DNA of 64,000 bases from Diplocarpon mali (GCA_024741835.1 JAENRP010000018.1:62001-126000); one strand, 5' to 3'; shown: positions 34,364-46,142, counted from the first letter of the stretch. A program made the numbers and translations. Notes: generated by a model not told the origin, from the sequence alone.

Positions 34364-36032
34364 AATTCAAGATGTATATTACGGGCACAAAATACGATCG
34401 GGTATTGTTTCGTTCCAGTTGCACAAGGATGGACTTCGTTCTGGGCCTGTTGAGCATCACATCGTGGGGTGTAGATACCAATCACTGATTTATGCCTAGC
34501 TGGTCAGCAACCTTCCATCCTCTAGAGTATCGTTCATTGGTGCTCTTTTGCCGTTCGCTGACTCTCTCAGTTCTTGCTATTCAAGATCTCACGCGTACAT
34601 GTGGAACTATTCACTATGATATCCCCGACGAGTATCCATCGAGCTTGAGAGTCTCACCATTTCCTGACTCGATGGTCTTGACTATCAGCGTTTCTTCCAG
34701 TCCTATCAGACCACCAGTCAAGTTTGTAACTAAACAAGATCTGTGTCACCAATGCTATGCCAACCGAAGATAGACTACACCGTAGCGATTTCTACCCGAA
34801 AGCTGCCTGAAAGCTGCAGGTCTCGATGACTAGTATGGTTACAGCTTTTGGCTCCGGCAACTGGGCTCGCGATCGATCATCGAGGATGGCGTTCACGTCG
34901 AAGTGGGAACGGGGCAGCAGACCAAAAAAACTCGATTCCTCTACAGCAGATTCCGATGCCGGCTTTGGAGCAGTGGCATGCTTACCAGCGCCAGGTCGTG
35001 CATCTCTCGTCGATGCGGCCGGCTTAAGGGAGCTGGTGACGGAGATAGTACGTACCTAGCGAGCCTCTTCTAAACCTCCCCCTCCCCCCACTCTAATAAT
35101 TCCTATCCCCTTAGCACTGGCTCCCACTAGCATTATCTCCAATTCAGATCTCGAAGCCCTAAGTTTTCCCTGCGCGGGGATCTGCAGCGGCTCCCACGTG
35201 TAAGCCAGTTGCTCTCGAGAGCTCCTCTGCTGTCCTATTGCTAGCTGAGCATGCTAGATCTCTCATGTGGGAGTTGAGGTTGCGGGCATTCGCAGGATTT
35301 CCTGGCAAAAAGCTAGGCTGTACGAGCTGCCTGGACCCCCGTATCGACAAGAGAAAATAGGAGCTGATGAGCGTTTATCATCTTGGGGCCTGCGAGGATG
35401 CCGCTGTCTAGGTACGCGCACCCGAACTCATGCTCTGCTGACAACTGGTGTAGAGCGGATGTTGTTTTCTGCTTTTATAGGCATCGACTGTGATATTTTG
35501 CTAGTGAAGATGTATAGGTGAGGACTGGTGCTTACTGAACTCCTTGAATCTACTTCCTTGGGTCCTTTTGCCATATATCTCGTAAGTCTGTTTATCAGTG
35601 CTCGAAAGATTGCGCTTCATAACGAAATGATTGAAATCCTTGTTGAAATTAAGAAAGCCATTATTGGTTTCGAGATATTCCATCCGAATGAAAAAGCTGG
35701 CTGACGTTGCTTTATCAGATACAAGGCCAGACTATAGAACGTCTGTTGTGCCATTATGTCACGATGTATTCTTCACCTCTTGGTCCGACGATAACAATGT
35801 GACATTGCCAGCTTAGCTACGCTGGTATAAAGCAAAAGCTCTTCCTAAAAATTACACGAGAGCCTGGGCTATTCTCAACAAGTCTTCGTCAACCAGAGTT
35901 CAACTAGTTAACCAGTTCCACCCAACAAGACATCAGTCCATGCCCTCTTCTAGCCAGATCAGTTAAAATAGCGCCCAGAGGAGCATATCATTGGCCCATC
36001 CCAACGGACCCAGCGTCCTTAATCCCTAAGCC
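34364..36032. other. Intergenic, no supported gene
   Basis: Short ORFs at 34492-34773, 34826-35059, 35267-35521 and 35631-35816 have no motifs and no convincing splice extension. The 34826-35059 frame looks slightly protein-like at its end (VDAAGLRELVTEIV) but is isolated. Confidence 0.4.
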
Positions 36033-36412
36033 TCACACCGGTAAACACTCTCTCCTTCCTTGAGACTCTGACACACCCTTGGAGACCAAGCTACTGCTAT
36101 ACTGAAGAGTTTCAGCTCGCTCGGCAGCGACTTGTTCTTCGATGTCCTCTTCGTCGACAGCGAAATATTCTTCTTCGTTGTCATGTCTGATCTGCGCTGC
36201 TGCCGCAGTCTCCTTAGCTTGGCAGAGCTCGCAATAATGGTCGATGAGAATGAGGGCGTCTCGCTCCAGACCAGGGCACTGCTCGGCGCGGCCGAGAGAA
36301 ACGGCTGCGCAGAGGGGTGTGCGGGTAGTGAAGAGATCCTTTGCATGCTTGCAAGCATTGCGAGCACATACTTCGGTTTCGGTGCACGTCGTGAATGTGT
36401 TGCGGTTTTGGC
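36033..36412 (-). CDS. Possible Cys-rich protein, last exon
   Basis: A minus frame ending in TGA at 36033-36035 reads as a regular protein. It has Cys at spaced positions (TTCTETEVCARNACKHAKD, TPLCAAVSLGRAEQCPGLER, DHYCELCQ) followed by an acidic helical tail (EEYFAVDEEDIEEQVAAERA). This resembles the many small fungal proteins with repeated Cys pairs (often starting MC..Y) that have no known function. A CCACACAG acceptor lies just upstream of 36412 and an in-frame stop lies beyond it, so the start must be in an upstream exon I could not place. The overlapping longer ORFs on both strands have poorer amino-acid composition. Treat as a partial gene model. Confidence 0.35.
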
Positions 36413-37133
36413 CTGTGTGGAGAATGAAGAATTGGAAGGGAGACGTGCGAATCTGTTCTTATATCGAGGAAAAGAGGCTATTTAGGCGAAAATTGATGCC
36501 TTTTTTTTAAAAAAAAAAGAGGGGGGGGATGGGAGCGGGGGACTGGAATAGCAATCTAGGCGTGGACAGAGAGGAAACAAACAAACAAACACATATACTC
36601 TAATAAGTATTCTACTAAATCGCTGCTGCTGTCACTAAATTGGGATTTTATGGCGTGCCAGAGATGCGAGTGATAAGCTGACTTGGTCGAAACAGTGGCC
36701 ATTTGATGAAGATCCAAGACAGCTGCCTGACTGTTGGGTGACGATGCAGGCAACTTACTCCTGGTGCGTAGCCGCAGCCAAAATCCAATAAGATCTGAGC
36801 TTCAGCGTACACATCACCCGACATATGTTGCCGAGCAATCACAGAACTCATGAGAAACTTACATCGCTTGATCCCGATACCTACTGGCTTCAATGCATGG
36901 CTGTATACAATACTTTTGTATCCTATCTTACACCTCCTCTTGCGCAGAAACTTTTCTCTCGCGGAGCCTCGACCCGGCCGAGAATCGCCTGGGCGCGGAG
37001 TTGCGAGCATGGTAATAAATTCCAAGGAGCCGCCGACGCCCCATGCTGCCAGTCACGATGTAGAGCAGTCCAGTCCATTACCAGGCTCTTTATGTTCTAG
37101 CATCCTTATGATTTCCTCGCTGCTGAGAATAGC
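36413..37133. other. Intergenic with A- and G-runs
   Basis: Contains an A10 run and a G8 run near 36508-36530. It may contain the missing first exon of the Cys-rich gene on its left. The minus ORF at 36648-37025 has no motifs. Confidence 0.4.
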
Positions 37134-38805
37134 TCAGGGATGCTTATGATGCCAATCATCGAGCCACGCCTCAACCTGCGGTCCCCAGACCTTCTCGCCC
37201 TTCCCCAAATCCTCCCACTCGAGCACGTTCTGGCCTAAAGCGAAGTCGCCCTGTCTCGTTCTCTTGAGCTCAGCCATGAGTGCCGCAGATCCAACAGCAG
37301 TGCCGAGGTCGTGACAGAGTGAGCGGACGTAGAAGCCAGAGGTGACCGTCATGCGGAGTCTGACTGCTGGAGGGCCCTTGGCTAGGGGATCGGATGCGGG
37401 AGTGGCGGAAGGAGAAGCAAGGCCACCGGACATTATAGCTGTGTCGGCTGTGGCTGGGGAAGGAGCCTTGCGCTGATGCTTGGAGGCTGGACGCTCGTGG
37501 ACGAGATCGTCTTGGTCGTCGCTAAGTTTGCGCTTTTGGGACTCGAAGTCTGAGAGTGCGATTGCTTCGGCCCCGGGGATCTCAGCCTGTTTATTTTCTT
37601 CAACAATAGGCTGGGAAGAGTCGATAACAATCCCGGCTCGCTTAGATGAGTGAAGACTGTTGGCATCTTGACCAGCCTCGATTCCTGCTTCAGTGACTGC
37701 CTCTGTGGTCTCCACCAAAGGTATATCAGAGCCACTTCTCTCCCCTCCAACTATTCCCTCAGTATTTCCAACAATGCCGTCAGGTTGAGATCTGCCAGCG
37801 CCACCCTCCATTACTTCTCCATTCGATATTTCAGAGTTGATGTGACGTCCGACTACTGAAACGTCATCGCCGACAGCACCCTTCTCCTCACCATCAACCG
37901 CTTCCTTGGACGGGAGTTCTGTTTCGGGAGATTGGGTCAAGCCAGCGCTCTCGATGTTTTCCGCCTGACTGCGAGGGGATGCGGGCCCAGACTCTGCTCT
38001 TTCCCCTGCTCTCTTCGAGGCACCCGGGACTGCATTACCCAGATCCCATAATCTGTTGGCGACATTGATCTCGGCATGCCCAGCTTCGTCCGTTGGAGCA
38101 ACATGCTCGTGCGTACCACCCTCCATCCACTCAACCAGCTCTAGATCCAATACCTCAACGGGCCTTCTCTCAATCTGTCTTGGAATTTCCTTTCCTTCTC
38201 TGGCATATTCGTATAATGGCTTACCGTTCATCTTCAATGCCGAGAACAGTGGAGGCAGTTGCATGAACTTCCCCCGAAACTGGTCCAGTGCTTCCTCGAC
38301 CATCTCCCTGGTGATGTGGGCATGGGGTGCGCGCTTCAGGACCTTGCCGACGCGGTCGTAGCTATCAGTGCTGGTGCCGAACAGGACAACAGTCTCGTAC
38401 ACCTTCGTACAGGCCAAGAAGTCCTGGAGCGCCTTTGTTCCCGTCCCTACTCCAGCAATCAAAACACCAGTCGCAAGCGGATCGAGAGTTCCCCCATGAC
38501 CAATCTTCACCTGGATGCGCTTGTCCCTCCGCCGTACGCGTTGGTTGTGGGCTTCCCGCTGTCGCTTTTCTATCTCTCCCCTCATCCATGGCGCAAACAA
38601 TTCCGAGGGATTGAAGTGGCGCTGCAGGTCTCGCAGGGCCTGGGCTGAGGAGATGCCCGAAGGTTTGTGGACGGCTGCAGTCCTGTTAGCATTTGCTCCC
38701 TCTCCCTGCCGAGTCGCAGTTCTCCTCCCCCAGATTCTACTCACCAAACACGCCTTCCATAATCTTCTTGGGCGTCATCCTCCTGAAAAACCCTTTGCTA
38801 GACAT
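37134..38805 (-). CDS. PUS4: Pus4/TruB-family tRNA pseudouridine-55 synthase
   Basis: TruB-family enzyme, the Pus4 type that makes pseudouridine 55 in the T-loop of nuclear and mitochondrial tRNAs. Exons: 38745-38805 (MSSKGFFRRMTPKKIMEGVF) and 37134-38674; joining at the CTGCAG acceptor gives the family start AVHKPSGISSAQALRDL (533 aa). Catalytic motif GHGGTLDPLATGVL with Asp85 is present, then YETVVLFGTSTDSYDR, MQLPPLFSALKMNGKPLYEYAREG and, near the C-terminus, SGFYVRSLCHDLG. Between the catalytic core and that last motif lies an acidic, Ser/Glu-rich insertion of about 200 residues, probably disordered; such inserts vary among fungi. The N-terminal exon may serve as a mitochondrial presequence (basic, no acidic residue in the first 16). 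Divergent from the next gene across about 400 nt. Confidence 0.92.
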
Positions 38806-39211
38806 TCGCCTGGCCCCCCAAATATGTAAGCGCTACTTGTGGGGAAAATTTTCAACTATGATGCCAAATCAGCAGCGGCACCTTAACCGTCTCAAGTCAG
38901 CTTCTCACCTCTTTGGGTAAGGTGAGAAGAGGCGGCGCTAAGATAAGGATCTTCGGCTTATCTTTGGCTGTCCTCAGGCGTTAAAGCTAGTGTCACGAGT
39001 CGCTTAGTGGTTTACTATTCCCTAAGTAGCCTAGCGTGAAATCTCCTCGCACAAACCTCCCCGCGCGAGTTGAGAACTTCTCCAAACCCCACACTCCGCA
39101 ACAACTAAACTCCGAGATTCCGGTAATTCCTCTCATTGGCCCCACAGCCGAGCCCCTATTCACGACATCGCGTCGCTAAGGTAGTCATCAAACCCCTCGA
39201 GTCCTCTTAAC
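38806..39211. promoter_or_regulatory. Bidirectional promoter, PUS4 (-) and hypothetical gene (+)
   Basis: 406 nt between two divergent starts, too short for two separate large promoters, so probably shared. Paired GGCGGCGC and AAGGTGAGAAG sequences occur near 38925; no named factor site assigned. Confidence 0.45.
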
Positions 39212-41227
39212 ATGGCTCCTCTCCGTTCCACTCGTCGAAGCCGTCCCCCGGGTCGTGGCCGTTCTAACGTCCACGCTCGCGCATCGTCGGTCGAGAGTGC
39301 GGACTCAACCTACGAGGAAGCCTGCCTCGCGCTCGCCACTGTCAACACAAAAGCAGGTACAGGTACAGGTACGGCCGAGGTCCTTCGGGAGTCCGCAGTC
39401 GTGAAGCGCTTCAAGGGCACCGATACCGACCTCGCTCCCCAGATTCTGTTATCTAAGGCCACAGCCACTGTCGAGGGCCCCGGCGGATCAAGAGTTATCG
39501 AAAACCTGCTCGTCGAAGCCAACAAGCCAAGCTCGACTGCCACGGTTGTGGGAGTCGCGTCGGTAGACCAGGAGTACCAGGACAGACGTAAGTTCACTCT
39601 CCTCGTGACATTTTGGGCAAGCCTACTCATCCTTCCTTAGTGGTCAAGCTCGCTGATGACTCGACCGATCTGAACCACTCGAAGATCGTGTTGAACTCGC
39701 TCAAAGGCTACAGCATCAGCGAAGGTCCGTGGGCCTTGTGGGTCTTGTCAGATGGTGGTTGGTTCGAGCCGCAGCCTCATGAGGAGTATCGATCGACCTA
39801 CGATCGCATGTTGATGGCCATTGGAATCATCTATGAGATCCAGGATGTGTATATTGGCAAGCGCACCAACCCTGCTTTCCGGGCCAGCCCTGATGACGAA
39901 ATTGCCGCCATCATTGAGCGAGTGAGTAAAAATACCTCAAGACCAAACATAGTCGCTGATAATTCTTAGTTCGTCGGTCAAAAGGTTGGCACAGGTATGA
40001 CATTTGGCCAGGCTGTCGAGGTTCTCCGCGAACATGCGGATGTCATCATCAGCCAGACCGAAAAGACAGAGCTTGAGATGAGAGAGACTCGGCCTAAATT
40101 CGGCGCCTTGACTACCAGCCACTTCTACAAATGGGCCAAGGCCGGCCTCCCCGATCTCCACCCCGCCCTGGTGTTGCAAATCCTTGACCCGTTTATGCGA
40201 GAGCCAGAGTCCACAGCATCCGACCAGTCTGCGCATGACTATGATCTCAGATCGTCTCTCACGTCCACCGACTCGGAAGATCCCGCATCGCCTCTTACGG
40301 CTGATGACTTGCAAAAGCCCGAGTCGTCTTCTGCACCCCCTGAAGCCATGCGTATGACGAAGCCCTACTATGGCACCTACGAGAGTAAACAGTACCCCAA
40401 AGGTGTACCGAAGTGTCTTCATTTCGTCGAAGCTGCTCTATCTATCGTATTTCACGCCCCGGGGAACAGAGTCAAACGCCAAGAGTGCGTGACTTTCAAG
40501 TCGTTGGTCACGGCACTGTACCGTGACTACAGCTTCCAATGGCGCCACATGGCACAAGTGCTTTTGATGACATTCTCTGACGATCTCATTGCCAGACTGG
40601 TTGTCGAGCCCGAATGGGTTGATTCGAAGCTCGTGGAGGGCCTCCGTGATATCAGCAAGGAAGGTGGCAAGAGCCCGGTCGAGATCATCTACGATCAGAT
40701 ACTCAAGAAAACAGGTGTTACCGAAAGCAAAGATGGTCGGAAGGAACTCGAACAGATCAAGTTGAGTGGATGGAAGATTTCGCGTCGCAGTCAGATGAAG
40801 ATTGACCCGTCCAAGCGGAGCTCAAAGGCCCCGAAGCGTAAGTCGATGAGGAAGCCAACACACATCCCTCTCATATCTACAAATGCTGCTGCTGCTGCCG
40901 CCGCCGCTGCTGCTCTCCGCGCTCCCGCCCGCTCACCGGTTCTGCCTCCGCACGTTGACCCTGCTCTCTACTCCCCGTCCCTTGCCGACTCTGAGTATGA
41001 GCGCATGCCAGTAAGTCTCCGCTGCTCCCCTACATCGTACCACACTCATGATACTAACTTGACTGCAGGCTGTCGAGGTCACCGAGACCCTCTTGGCTCG
41101 GGTCTCCGGTATCCAGCGTGAGCTTGACGGCGACGACACTCAGATTGCAGACGAGGATGAGGACGAGGACGAAGACGAGGACGAGGACAGCCTGTTCATG
41201 CCAATCAAGCGTGCTCGTCGTCATTAG
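39212..41227 (+). CDS. Conserved-looking fungal hypothetical protein, acidic C-terminus
   Basis: Exons: 39212-39587, 39641-39921, 39970-41010 and 41069-41227 (618 aa, phases agree). The last intron has a perfect TACTAAC branch motif. The N-terminus is Arg/Pro-rich (RSTRRSRPPGRGRSN). The middle looks globular: LKGYSISEGPWALWVLSDGGWFEPQ, then FGQAVEVLREHADVIISQTEKTELE, then HFVEAALSIVFHAPG, VTALYRDYSFQWRHMAQVLL and PEWVDSKLVEGLRDI. A polyalanine run encoded by mixed GCT/GCC repeats, a basic patch (KRSSKAPKRKSMRKP) and a long Asp/Glu run followed by PIKRARRH close the protein, a pattern common in nuclear proteins. I do not recognise a domain. Nuclear localisation is an inference from composition. 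Confidence 0.8.
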
Positions 41228-42013
41228 CATCTCGCGCGTCTGGCTCACCTGAATCCCATTTTTTCTTACAACCGGCACGGGAGCATTCGGAGGACGGCGC
41301 CATCGCTTCGCCACGGGGCGTTCTACGAGGGTACACATTTCGTCTATTTCAGGAAGGGTTCTGGCGTATATGACGACCGGCTGGATGAGATCACACACAT
41401 GCATGCATCGCTGACAGGGTTTGGGGGAGTCTGCTCGCGTTCGGACCTTTGTATCACAGAATAAAAGCCTCGTATCTGTGCAAAGCGAAATAAAAAAAAT
41501 TGTTCTCGGAACGAAAAGTTCTCCCGCGGCTGAATTTGACCAGTGACTTGACATTTCCCGAACCCGATCCTTGCCGTGAGAAAGAGGAACGGTAAGTCCC
41601 CTTCTGAGTAGCTTGCATCCGACAACGAGATCAGAGCCTACCTTTTATAAACAAGAGAGCAGGGGAAGTTAGTCGCGACCTTCAACAGTCGAAGAGGGCC
41701 CGATGTCATGAATACGTCGCGACTAACACAACGATGGGCTGGAGGCAGACATGCACCCCTCCAGCACGCAGCATGACAATGTTAGCAAGGCACATATCTC
41801 GCCAGGGCCACCGGGTCAGCCCACTTCTACCTATTCCCATTCGCTTGCGTGTCTGTGTGTTTTGGTGGGTGTATAAAGGCGCAAGAGGAGCGCCAGCTTG
41901 TGGAGTATCAGAGCTGACCAGAGAGACAACCAGGAGAAGTCGAAGCAAGAGCAAAAGCTAGAGTAGAGTAAGGAGCAGAAAGCTGGTATGTATATGTGCG
42001 TATATGTATATTT
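41228..42013. other. Intergenic
   Basis: Downstream of the acidic-tail gene. Overlapping ORFs on both strands without motifs. A TATGTATATTTATG stretch near 42002 could be promoter-like for the coding-like region that follows. Confidence 0.4.
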
Positions 42014-43250
42014 ATGCTCACCATTCGAGCTGTCGGAAAGATTGTCCCTAATCTGATCCAGTCTTGCTGCTGCTGCCGAGTCTCTGATTTCAGCCCCAAT
42101 CTAACCTCAACCTCAACCTCCTCAGACATCGTCTCCGGATGAGAACTCAGATCTGAATTCTGCCTGGCTCCACCTCACCGAGCCTCACCTCGTCTCGCCT
42201 CTACCTTCGATCCACACCCGGCCATCTGATCTCGTCCGCTCTAGCCTCCCTCACTCTCCTCTCCTCTCCTGTTCATCCGAGATAGACGGTGCTTGCGAAA
42301 CAACACATGCCGGTCCTACTCCTCTCGAAATCGACCCTCCCCGCCCTCTTTTGAATCCCAGGCATCATCGCCGTTCCTCCTCTCCCCCTTCACTTTCGCG
42401 CTATCCAGCTACAACCCCATCCCGTCTCAACCTACACCCCTCCCTCCCTTCAAGTTCGAGCCCCCTCGACCCCGGTGTACTCCATTCGACGCGCCGCCAC
42501 CACCGCCACCACACCTCCGACATTCCTACACCCTCCATTCTCATCCCAATCCTCACAAGAGAACCCCACAGACCCTCACTCACCCCAGAACTCCCCCACC
42601 CCCAAGATCAAAGCCTCAAACCCACGCCAAAACCCTCCAGGCTTCAGGTTTGGCAAGCCCAAACACCCCTCCGGATCGGGGGCCGGTCTCGATGGGCAGG
42701 GCACAGCGGCACGCCCTAATCATTCCCGAGGGGAAGCGGCTTGCGGACTCGAAGTCGGACTCATGGTCAGGAACGACGTGACCTCGTGCCGACGACACCC
42801 TGCAGCCTGTGAAGGAGTTGACCGAGGCCGAGGCCGAGCCAGAGTGAGGTAGATACCAGAGATGCACACCCGCCGACATCCCGCGAGCCAGCGAGGCATT
42901 GTTCGTCCCCGCGTCCCCGAGACCTCTACTCCCCAGGTGTTGCTCACAATCGAACCCACGACCCCTCGACCCTCAACCCTGAAACTCAACCGCAGAGTTA
43001 GTCCCCGTCACCAAGGTCCCGGACCAGCACAGATAGAAAACGGCAAGATGAAAACCACAACCGCGAGGAGCTACGAAGGCAAGAAGCATGAGCCGCCTAG
43101 CAGGTTTGATAGAACCAGAGGGCTGCGCTTACGCATACGTATCATCATAAGTACGCGGCGAAAGACAACAGAAAGATCGAGACGAAGCAGGGAGCCAGAG
43201 CACCAAAGCTCCAATGTCACTCGGCGGCTCACCAGTCACTCCCTGTAACA
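42014..43250 (+). other. Coding-like Pro/Ser-rich region, gene structure unresolved
   Basis: An ORF from ATG 42014 (42 codons, MLTIRAVGKIVPNLIQ), then a different frame open from about 42130 to 42719 without its own early ATG (SPDENSDLNSAWLHLTEPHL, then Pro/Ser/His-rich). Further protein-like scraps follow in other frames (DDTLQPVKELTEAEAEPE near 42800; PETSTPQVLLTIEPTTPRPS near 42920). The pattern could be a multi-exon gene for a disordered protein such as a regulator, or GC-rich leader DNA with chance openness. I could not find one splice path connecting all parts. Confidence 0.25.
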
Positions 43251-44201
43251 CAAGCCACCACCACAGCAGCAACAGGGCACCGAGGGACGGAAGATAACGA
43301 CCTGTGAAATCCATGGTATTCAACAGCCTCGCAAGCAAGAAAGCCTCAGGTCCGGTCCAGTCCCTATCATCGAATAATTCATACACACAACTCTCCATCT
43401 TCTCCCGGCCATCTCTGCCGTCCTCTGACTACAGTGGGTTTCACCGTCCTCGGCCCCCTCCTTTCACCTATTAGAATTTTCACTTGTCTTCTGACATCCC
43501 ATCCCATCACTCCTGAGAGCCGCAGCCGGCTCCCGAAAATATCCTTCGCTCATATGCTATGCTTCCAAGTACGTCGTCCAAGGTGCGGTTGTAGAGATTC
43601 GCATATCCATATCCATATCCATTGCATCCTTCCAAACTTCCCGCCCCGAGAGATACGGAGGCGGTACCCTGAGGCAGCTAGCGCAGCGACCTTTCCAAGC
43701 GAGCAAAAGATAACGACAGCCCCAACGAAAGGGCCGCGCAAGCCATGAGCGGTGATCGACAGGAACGGGTGCCTCCTTCGCAAGTCACCGCCCGAGGGAC
43801 GGAGAACGAGCACCGTTAAACGCAGCACCCGACGGGTGCCGCTGGCTTGGTGGGGGGGGTGCACTCGTTGCGGCTGAAGGAGGGGACAAAAGGAAAAACA
43901 AGGCTCAGTAAGACAAATGGAATATGTTGCGGCAAACTATTGAAATAACTTGATTGAATGAATGAACGCCTCCCGATATGCAGACTTGATGGTCGTTTTG
44001 TTCGTGAATTGAGTCCCACAATGTGGATTCGCTATCGTTTTCCGTGCATTTGGATGCAATGCCGCCCAGGTGGCAGTTGTGGGGTGTTGACATCCAGAAA
44101 TTCGTCCGTTCCTTCTCACCCGACCTCAAGCCAGATCCCAAGTACCCCCCTCTCTGGAATCAGAAACACGTCGAGGGCGAGGTACCGTGCCCCAAGAGTT
44201 A
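43251..44201. other. Intergenic downstream of samB
   Basis: No gene supported. Overlapping ORFs on both strands at 43434-44141 lack motifs. It presumably includes the samB 3' UTR on the right side. Confidence 0.4.
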
Positions 44202-46142
44202 CTATTGCGAGGCCGCAACGCACCAATGTCTGTGGAACACCCAAGCACTCTTCTGGCATTCTTTGCTGCAGTATTTCGTCCTCCGGCATCTGCGGCACTT
44301 GGCGAATTGCCTGGTGAACTCCTCCCACTTCCCGCACTGGTAGTATGCACATTGTCTGATCCCGCCACGGCTGTCGTCCTTGCGGCACAGATTTCGCATC
44401 ACAACACCTGCCCAGTACTGCATGTCCTGGCTGTGGTGTCTGACGGTGAACTTTTCGACGAGAGGGAAGATGTTGAAGTCGTCTGGAAGGAGGTACTCCT
44501 CCTCCTCGGAATCGCAGGCGGGTGTCGAGCATGCAGGGGATGACGAAGAGGATGGGGAGAAGGCGTGGGCATCTTCGTCGAGCAGATGGAGTTCGGAGCC
44601 AATCTTGAGCTTGGGGACGAGATGAGATCGTTGGAAGTATGATCGGAGGTTGCAGTATTTCGAAACGTAAGCGAGGAGTTGCAGTGACATGAGAACATCT
44701 TCATCCCTCGGCATTGCTGCCAGGACCTGACCGTTGGTGGGGGTTGGTCGGTCAAAGAGATATCGAGGGATGGTCGTGTTCGGCAGCACCGGAGGAGCAT
44801 GCGCGGCGGGAGGTTGTGCGGGAGACAGGCCCATGGCTGGTCCCGTCGGCGTGGCAGCCTCGTTGATCAAGCTCCCATCGATGGCAGAGCGATGGGTAAT
44901 GTTGAAAGTGCCTGCGTCTTGTGCCTCCGAGACGGTCGGGTTCGCCAGTCCTAGCGTAGTCTCGACAGCGGTGAGCATGCTGTCGTTCTCATCAATGCTG
45001 ATGTCCTGGATATTCACCGCCGATTGGATATCCCCCGCGTCGAGTCCCGACATCTCCGGCTCTCCGGATTCGTCAGATGCCATGCTGTCAGCGTGGGGAT
45101 CCTCCGACTCTCCCACCAGGGAGGCTTGGTGGCGGATGGATGGTCGCCTCCTTGACCGAACGGCCTGTGCTGCCAGTGATGTGGGGCGCACGGTCGGTGA
45201 TCGCATCTGAACCGGAGGAAGAGGAGTCGTCGGTGATTCGGGCTGCGATGTGACACCGGTGTGGAATCCAGGAACCATCGATGGCAGACGATCAACGTCG
45301 CGGACAGGTCTGAGGCTGAACCCGTCAGCTGCGTCCATCGAAGGGACTGCGGTCGCCAGGGGCTGCATGTTGTGTCGGGTCGGGGGCAAGAAGTGCTGTC
45401 TGTCATTCGGCCCTCTGTGGGGATGATGGTGATGGTGGTGGTGGTGGTGGTGATGGTGGTGTCTGTGAACAGAGAATGTAGTCCTCTCGGGTGGAGATGT
45501 GAGGGCGAATTGGGGCCCAGTTGGGGTCGTGTCCATGGCGTCTGACGCAGTCATCAAGGGGCCCGGGGTGAAGTTGGCCGGAATTGCGATGGACGGCGGG
45601 GGGGGCTGTCGTCGCGAAGCTCGATATTCCGTATCGAACCGAGAAGCCCGGTTCCCGAATGAAGCCCCTTTGTGAGAGCGGCTGTGTTCGTTGCTCCGCG
45701 ACGAAGAATGCAGACTCTGCTCTTGGGCCTTTTTGGCCTCCTCTGCCTTCTCCCGACACCTGTCCACGACTTTGATGTAGTTGTCGAGTATCGTAGCAAT
45801 GACAGGAACCATATCTGCTTCCACCACCCTCGTTCGGACATTCTCCGAACCTCGGACCCCAATACTGACCACACATTGGAATGCCAAGTTCCACTTCCAC
45901 ATATCCATCATGTCCTTACTCCTCCCGGCCTTGAGAAGGCACACCAGTCTCTCGACGCCTCCATCGACCGTCAGGATGTCCCTTATCCGTGCCGATGAGG
46001 TTGTGAGGTATGCGAGGTGGTTGAGCGAATTGATCAGTGGCAGGGTGGATGTGCAATCAAGCGCTCGTCGATCGTACAAGGCGGTGGTGATGCCCACCGA
46101 TGCCTTATTGACATTCGGGATGCTGAAGTTGACTTCTCTCAT
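44202..46142 (-). CDS. samB: SamB/Mub1 MYND-type zinc-finger protein
   Basis: Orthologue of Aspergillus SamB and yeast Mub1. Mub1 is the partner of the Ubr2 ubiquitin ligase that controls Rpn4 turnover; SamB affects polarity, septation and conidiation. Single exon, 646 aa. The N-terminus MREVNFSIPNVNKASVGITT is the typical start and leads into an Armadillo-like helical region (ARIRDILTVDGGVERLVCLL; WKWNLAFQCVVSIGV). A long disordered middle contains a 13-His run encoded by CAC/CAT repeats, and Pro/Ser-rich sequence. The helical region resumes at MSLQLLAYVSKYCNLRSYF. The C-terminal MYND finger reads CAYYQCGKWEEF, AKCRRCRRTKYCSKECQ and HRHWC, giving the Cys-Cys-Cys-Cys-Cys-His-Cys order of the fold. 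Complete and intact. The His run may vary in length between isolates. Confidence 0.94.
   Translation of the reverse strand: MREVNFSIPNVNKASVGITTALYDRRALDCTSTLPLINSLNHLAYLTTSSARIRDILTVDGGVERLVCLLKAGRSKDMMDMWKWNLAFQCVVSIGVRGSENVRTRVVEADMVPVIATILDNYIKVVDRCREKAEEAKKAQEQSLHSSSRSNEHSRSHKGASFGNRASRFDTEYRASRRQPPPPSIAIPANFTPGPLMTASDAMDTTPTGPQFALTSPPERTTFSVHRHHHHHHHHHHHHHPHRGPNDRQHFLPPTRHNMQPLATAVPSMDAADGFSLRPVRDVDRLPSMVPGFHTGVTSQPESPTTPLPPVQMRSPTVRPTSLAAQAVRSRRRPSIRHQASLVGESEDPHADSMASDESGEPEMSGLDAGDIQSAVNIQDISIDENDSMLTAVETTLGLANPTVSEAQDAGTFNITHRSAIDGSLINEAATPTGPAMGLSPAQPPAAHAPPVLPNTTIPRYLFDRPTPTNGQVLAAMPRDEDVLMSLQLLAYVSKYCNLRSYFQRSHLVPKLKIGSELHLLDEDAHAFSPSSSSSPACSTPACDSEEEEYLLPDDFNIFPLVEKFTVRHHSQDMQYWAGVVMRNLCRKDDSRGGIRQCAYYQCGKWEEFTRQFAKCRRCRRTKYCSKECQKSAWVFHRHWCVAASQ
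45418..45465 (+). repeat. GGT/GAT trinucleotide repeat encoding the SamB His run
   Basis: GATGATGGTGATGGTGGTGGTGGTGG... on the plus strand, read on the minus strand as consecutive His codons. An in-frame trinucleotide repeat, so length change would not shift frame. Confidence 0.9.

Noticed and set aside
42950..42980. tRNA-like T-loop (GGGTTCGATT on the minus strand)
   Set aside because: The flanking bases do not form the T-stem, and no cloverleaf could be drawn.
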